This document shows, in pieces, positions 62,101-64,000 of a stretch of 64,000 bases of DNA (positions are counted from its first letter, which is position 1; every line of letters starts with the position of its first letter). Under the pieces are notes generated by a model that saw nothing but the letters and a program-made list of their open reading frames with translations, was not told where the DNA came from and made no database searches. Origin of the DNA: JAOAPY01 sp038237475 (GTDB lineage: Bacteria; Acidobacteriota; Blastocatellia; Pyrinomonadales; Pyrinomonadaceae); assembly GCA_038237475.1 (NCBI GenBank), contig JBBRYS010000001.1:186001-250000 (forward strand), in the 5' to 3' direction. Made by a program: the position numbers and the translations under genes.

Positions 62101-62274
62101 TTTAGCCTGCCCTTTTACGTCAATAAGAGTTACTGACGCGCCAACTATGGCCGCCCCCAATTCATCAGTCACCAAACCGTGCGCGGTGGCGCGGTTCTGC
62201 TGTGGAAAAGCGGTTAGTGCAGCTAGAGAGAGAATAGACAGCCCGATAAGGCAGCGGAAGAGAGTAGTTATCAT
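59191..62274 (-). CDS. TonB-dependent receptor with N-terminal carboxypeptidase-regulatory-like domain
   Basis: About 1027 aa outer-membrane protein. Start ATG 62274 (ITTLFRCLIGLSILSLAALT, signal peptide); a start at 62322 would precede it. A CarboxypepD_reg-like beta sandwich follows (GLVTDELGAAIVGASVTLID), then a plug region (VLSGKDLDALPEDPDELAAA, IRINQNPFAAENDQPSGRID) and a long barrel region with many aromatic strands (LTLSYGLRYENQTNIHSPLN, VSFFGNYNLGHSKSD). The last residue is Phe (TGRIRFSF), the usual barrel-assembly signal. A Gly-rich loop (SAGIPGVGSGGLGGGSSKEA) lies near the end. Such proteins import large nutrients; the ligand is unknown. Confidence 0.92.
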   Translation of the reverse strand: MITTLFRCLIGLSILSLAALTAFPQQNRATAHGLVTDELGAAIVGASVTLIDVKGQAKTTVTNSEGVYQFTGLAPGRYTLRSTAKGFAPYIDTEVELKPGEKQALDFTLKVTIEEQQVTVAGETPVSTDPSANANQTVLSGKDLDALPEDPDELAAALQALAGPSMGPNGGQIFIDGFSGGSMPSKNSIREIRINQNPFAAENDQPSGRIDVFTKPGTDKLRGSAFLNFNDESLNSRNPFATSSSKRTPFQVRQFGGNLSGPLVARKASYFVDFERREVNDNELVKATILDSSLHRVAIGTGILTPRRFINFSPRIDYALNASNTLVIRYSYNHSNLQNNGVANFSLPERGYTALSTSHNLQVTETAVLNPTTINETRFQFTRSRNESLGDSSRSTLIVSGAFIGGGSQVGHFVNTDQRWELNNFTAIQKGQHSYKFGGRARGLQIDNSNPANFGGQYVFTGGLVPQLDANGDPLTGAQPVTVDSLERYRRNRLLFPRTLLPMNDPRYLSSLDLRARGGGAAQFSINAGSADASVSQLDFSVYAQDDWRIQPNLTLSYGLRYENQTNIHSPLNLAPRVALAWSPGTVNSAHPPRMVIRAGFGVFYNRFGENQTLLARRFDGVNQQQFLFRENPLYVPDQNGNLIFVPPTSSTPLDAYPGLPVLTGNGTGRQITYRVAPDLQAPTVYGGGLQIERQLPYKFTMFAGIFLLRIQHVIRIRDVNAPLPGSITQANPNGMRPSGNVGDIYQFESSAKYNQNQIYIGFNNRFSRAVSFFGNYNLGHSKSDSDGQGSRGFPANSYDLRGEYSRNAFDIRHRFSFGGTWSLPWWGLSLNPFVLASTGGTFNIITGADTNGDGQFSERPSFAPAGVACGVTRPANIVCTQFGNFNLQPAFGETLIPRNYGKSPGYFNVNLTASKSWAFGTIHSGKSAATPSASGTAPRPASAGIPGVGSGGLGGGSSKEAKRYTMQFSISAQNLLNHTNLQPLEGNLSSPSFGRSLGLNGFGGFGAPGSSGAGNRRITGRIRFSF

Positions 62275-62382
62275 AAGCCTTGCCTCAAGTAGTAGGTCGA
62301 GTAACTCTGCGACGTGCGCCAATGCTGACGCCAGGAAACTTCCTCTTTTGGCTGGCCCAGATGACTATCGGTATCTCCGAGA

Positions 62383-63603
62383 TCAGGGCAGGCCAATGCC
62401 AAAAGTTACACCGGAGCCTAAACCCGCGGCCGGATTCGGAGCTGCCTGGGTGGCACCGGGTTGCGGCCGTGGAGCCATGATTGCGAGCAATCTGTCTGCG
62501 CCACTGATAAGAGTGATCGCCGTCAGACGCGTGGGATCCGAACCTCTGGTACTGGAGACAATGATCGTATCGCCAACCTTAACGTCGGCCGCGGAAATAG
62601 TTGGCAAGCGATCCAGTATTTCCTGAATACTGGGAGGTCCACCTGCCCGTGGTCCGCCTTGTCCTGCGCCCGCGCGCGCACCGGTACCCTCTGGCGGCCG
62701 GCCAGTGGCTAGGCTACCCGTTGCAGCACCGGGGCCACCCGCGCCTGCAGCACTGGGCCCTCCCATCATCATCGCCATCTCGGCCGGGAACACGCGAAGT
62801 ACAGAATCGGATTTGATGATAACGGTGAGTGGCTGCTTGGTCCGCAGATCATTTACATGGATCTGACCGGCGGCCGCGTCGACCGCAGTCACAGTCCCTT
62901 CCACCGTATGAAAAGATCCGGCTACAATTTTTTCCGGCATGAAGTGAGTCCCGTCTGCGCTCTTGTCGCCCAACGCCCGCACCTGATCTCCCACCTTGAA
63001 TTCCTCAAAACCACTTGGCTTGGCATCGCTGAACTTGATCGAGTCCGGGGCATAGCGACGAACGTCGAGATTTTCCGAAACGGGAACAATCACGGGTTGG
63101 GTGCCCGTCGCACTGCGAGTCGAAAGCGTGATCTCTTTAGTCTCGGGTTTGACTGATGCAACCACGCCAAGGATGCCTCGCCGGCGCCACTCCAACCGTT
63201 CTGCTTCCTGCTTCTTAGCGATGTCAGCCTTGGTCATCACGACGACCGTGCGTGCAGTGGCCGATTTATGGTCATCGGTAACTTTGCCCATTGCCAAAAC
63301 ACGATCGCCTTCGCCAAGGTCGGCAATGGTAATCTTGATAGCTTTCGCCAAAGTGGTTTCCCCGGGGGGTAACCTGGAGTAGGTAGTGGAATCAGCGACC
63401 ATGATTCCCACTATTGATCCGGCGTCCGTCTTAATCGTAAGTTGTTTCGCAGCGGCATCGACTGTCCTGACTTCGCCAATCACTCTTGTGGCTGTGATTC
63501 CGGAATCGGCTTGGGCTGTGTTAGCCCCGGTTTGGGCGCTGGCTTGTTGACCACTCAGCAGCGCCAGTATCAGCAAAGAAATAAGTAAGACTAAGGATTT
63601 CAT
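62383..63603 (-). CDS. Exported protein with repeated DUF5666 domains
   Basis: About 406 aa. Start ATG 63603 with AAGGAAAG upstream and a signal peptide (SLVLLISLLILALLSGQQAS). Two or three beta-barrel modules of DUF5666 type follow: VIGEVRTVDAAAKQLTIKTD, GILGVVASVKPETKEITLST and TVEGTVTAVDAAAGQIHVND. A Gly/Ala/Pro-rich C-terminal part ends with another beta segment. Function of the family is unknown. It lies 108 bp upstream of the TonB receptor on the same strand and may share its transcript. Confidence 0.85.
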   Translation of the reverse strand: MKSLVLLISLLILALLSGQQASAQTGANTAQADSGITATRVIGEVRTVDAAAKQLTIKTDAGSIVGIMVADSTTYSRLPPGETTLAKAIKITIADLGEGDRVLAMGKVTDDHKSATARTVVVMTKADIAKKQEAERLEWRRRGILGVVASVKPETKEITLSTRSATGTQPVIVPVSENLDVRRYAPDSIKFSDAKPSGFEEFKVGDQVRALGDKSADGTHFMPEKIVAGSFHTVEGTVTAVDAAAGQIHVNDLRTKQPLTVIIKSDSVLRVFPAEMAMMMGGPSAAGAGGPGAATGSLATGRPPEGTGARAGAGQGGPRAGGPPSIQEILDRLPTISAADVKVGDTIIVSSTRGSDPTRLTAITLISGADRLLAIMAPRPQPGATQAAPNPAAGLGSGVTFGIGLP

Positions 63604-63797
63604 CAGTTCTCTTTCCTTCTTTTTCTGTAACACCACGCGATTGTGTTTTATGACAAGTAAGACGGTCGAGAACGCTATTGCATCGTCTCGTACGCTCACA
63701 CTTCAGCGGATGTTCTCAATTAATTACAGTTTAGTTTCTCTGTTTCAGCGATCGCATTGCTTCCTGTTTCTGCGCGTCCGGATCATCACACTGACAA

Positions 63798-63827
63798 AAA
63801 GGGCGCTAACCGCCAGGCCGGCCCTTT
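63798..63827 (-). terminator. Minus-strand intrinsic terminator for the gene at the right edge
   Basis: Read on the minus strand, AAAGGGC (63827-63821) pairs with GCCCTTT (63804-63798) across 16 bases and is followed by more Ts (TTG). It sits 50 bases after the stop codon at 63877. Confidence 0.6.
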
Positions 63828-63876
63828 GATGCAATGAAACGGAGTTTTGTACGATTTCCCGGATAGATCGCGAGGT

Positions 63877-63999
63877 TTAAATCGCAGGAACCCTTTTCCA
63901 TCCATTGCCGCGCCCACCGGTAAGCGCCAACCCCACACTCAGCACCACTGTGAAAGTCAGGACGAAAGGCCAGACATACGGTAAGGATGATAATGCAGT
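63877..63999 (-). CDS. C-terminal end of a probable membrane protein (cut by window)
   Basis: One minus-strand frame reads without stop from the window edge to TAA at 63877: about 40 residues with a hydrophobic stretch (YVWPFVLTFTVVLSVGLALT) and a short basic tail ending GWKRVPAI. The terminator at 63798-63827 on the same strand supports a real gene end. Another frame is also open in this short piece, so the call is tentative; no family can be assigned. Confidence 0.4.
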   Translation of the reverse strand, partial: TALSSLPYVWPFVLTFTVVLSVGLALTGGRGNGWKRVPAI

Positions 64000-64000
64000 C

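Overview
The window looks like a chromosomal segment of a Gram-negative, moderately GC-rich bacterium. The best guess is Acidobacteriota, possibly Blastocatellia. That placement is inference from gene content: a very large TonB-dependent receptor with an N-terminal carboxypeptidase-regulatory-like domain, a tricorn-type protease, a bacillithiol enzyme pair (BshC and a YpdA-like reductase), a biotin carboxylase and biotin carrier encoded as two overlapping genes, and many zinc-ribbon/FHA proteins. No rRNA, tRNA, CRISPR array, insertion sequence or prophage was recognised. Most of the window is housekeeping or envelope biology. The unusual material lies in signalling genes, unknown secreted proteins and structured intergenic DNA.

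Layout. 1-564: 3' end of a glycosylasparaginase-family gene. 669-5353 (minus): a phospho-signalling cassette with a zinc-ribbon FHA protein, a Ser/Thr kinase with zinc ribbons and FHA, an RDD membrane protein, and an FHA-GAF-PP2C (SpoIIE-type) phosphatase. 5729-13545 (plus): an efflux/lipoprotein-type ABC operon with one HlyD/MacA-like adaptor, one ATPase and four paralogous MacB/FtsX-type permeases, closed by a bidirectional terminator. 13617-19378 (minus): Yip1-like membrane protein, two oligopeptide-type ABC ATPases without permeases, a Tat-exported polysaccharide deacetylase, and the methylmalonyl-CoA mutase large subunit. 19589-30922: an RlmI-like methyltransferase, a CtpA-like protease, a family 2 glycosyltransferase, pdxJ, atpD-atpC, a small conserved unknown, phosphofructokinase, greA, a CDP-alcohol phosphatidyltransferase, a zinc-ribbon/pilin-like membrane protein, and a small DUF3592-like protein.

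31066-42385: biotin carboxylase and biotin carrier, a frameshifted HAD phosphatase, a tricorn-like protease, then (minus) dapA-like, bshC, mutL. 42386-45967: a REP-like hairpin cluster and a pair of unknown genes, one of them secreted. 45968-53852: PhzF-family protein, YpdA-like reductase, a secreted helical-repeat unknown, malic enzyme with ACT domain, a DUF2520 protein, and an M48 protease. 53966-58250: a translation cluster, rplM-rpsI-rpsB-tsf-pyrH-frr, with a good sigma-70 promoter, a striking two-stem RNA leader before rpsB, and terminator-like hairpins. 58401-63603 (minus): DUF5666 protein, TonB-dependent receptor and a LolA-like exported protein. 63877-63999: the 3' end of another minus-strand gene.

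The most distinctive intergenic signal is a set of inverted-repeat elements. Their arms are short degenerate tandem repeats (7-mers or 9-mers), they sit against gene ends, and they sometimes supply the stop codon and last residues of the upstream protein (15619-15723, 30931-31054, 39571-39697, plus single arms at 9484-9545 and 41445-41460). I did not find a complete new defence or biosynthetic system. The best candidates for undescribed biology are these repeat elements, the rpsB leader, the secreted pair at 42926-45348, the four-permease ABC operon and the FHA signalling cassette.
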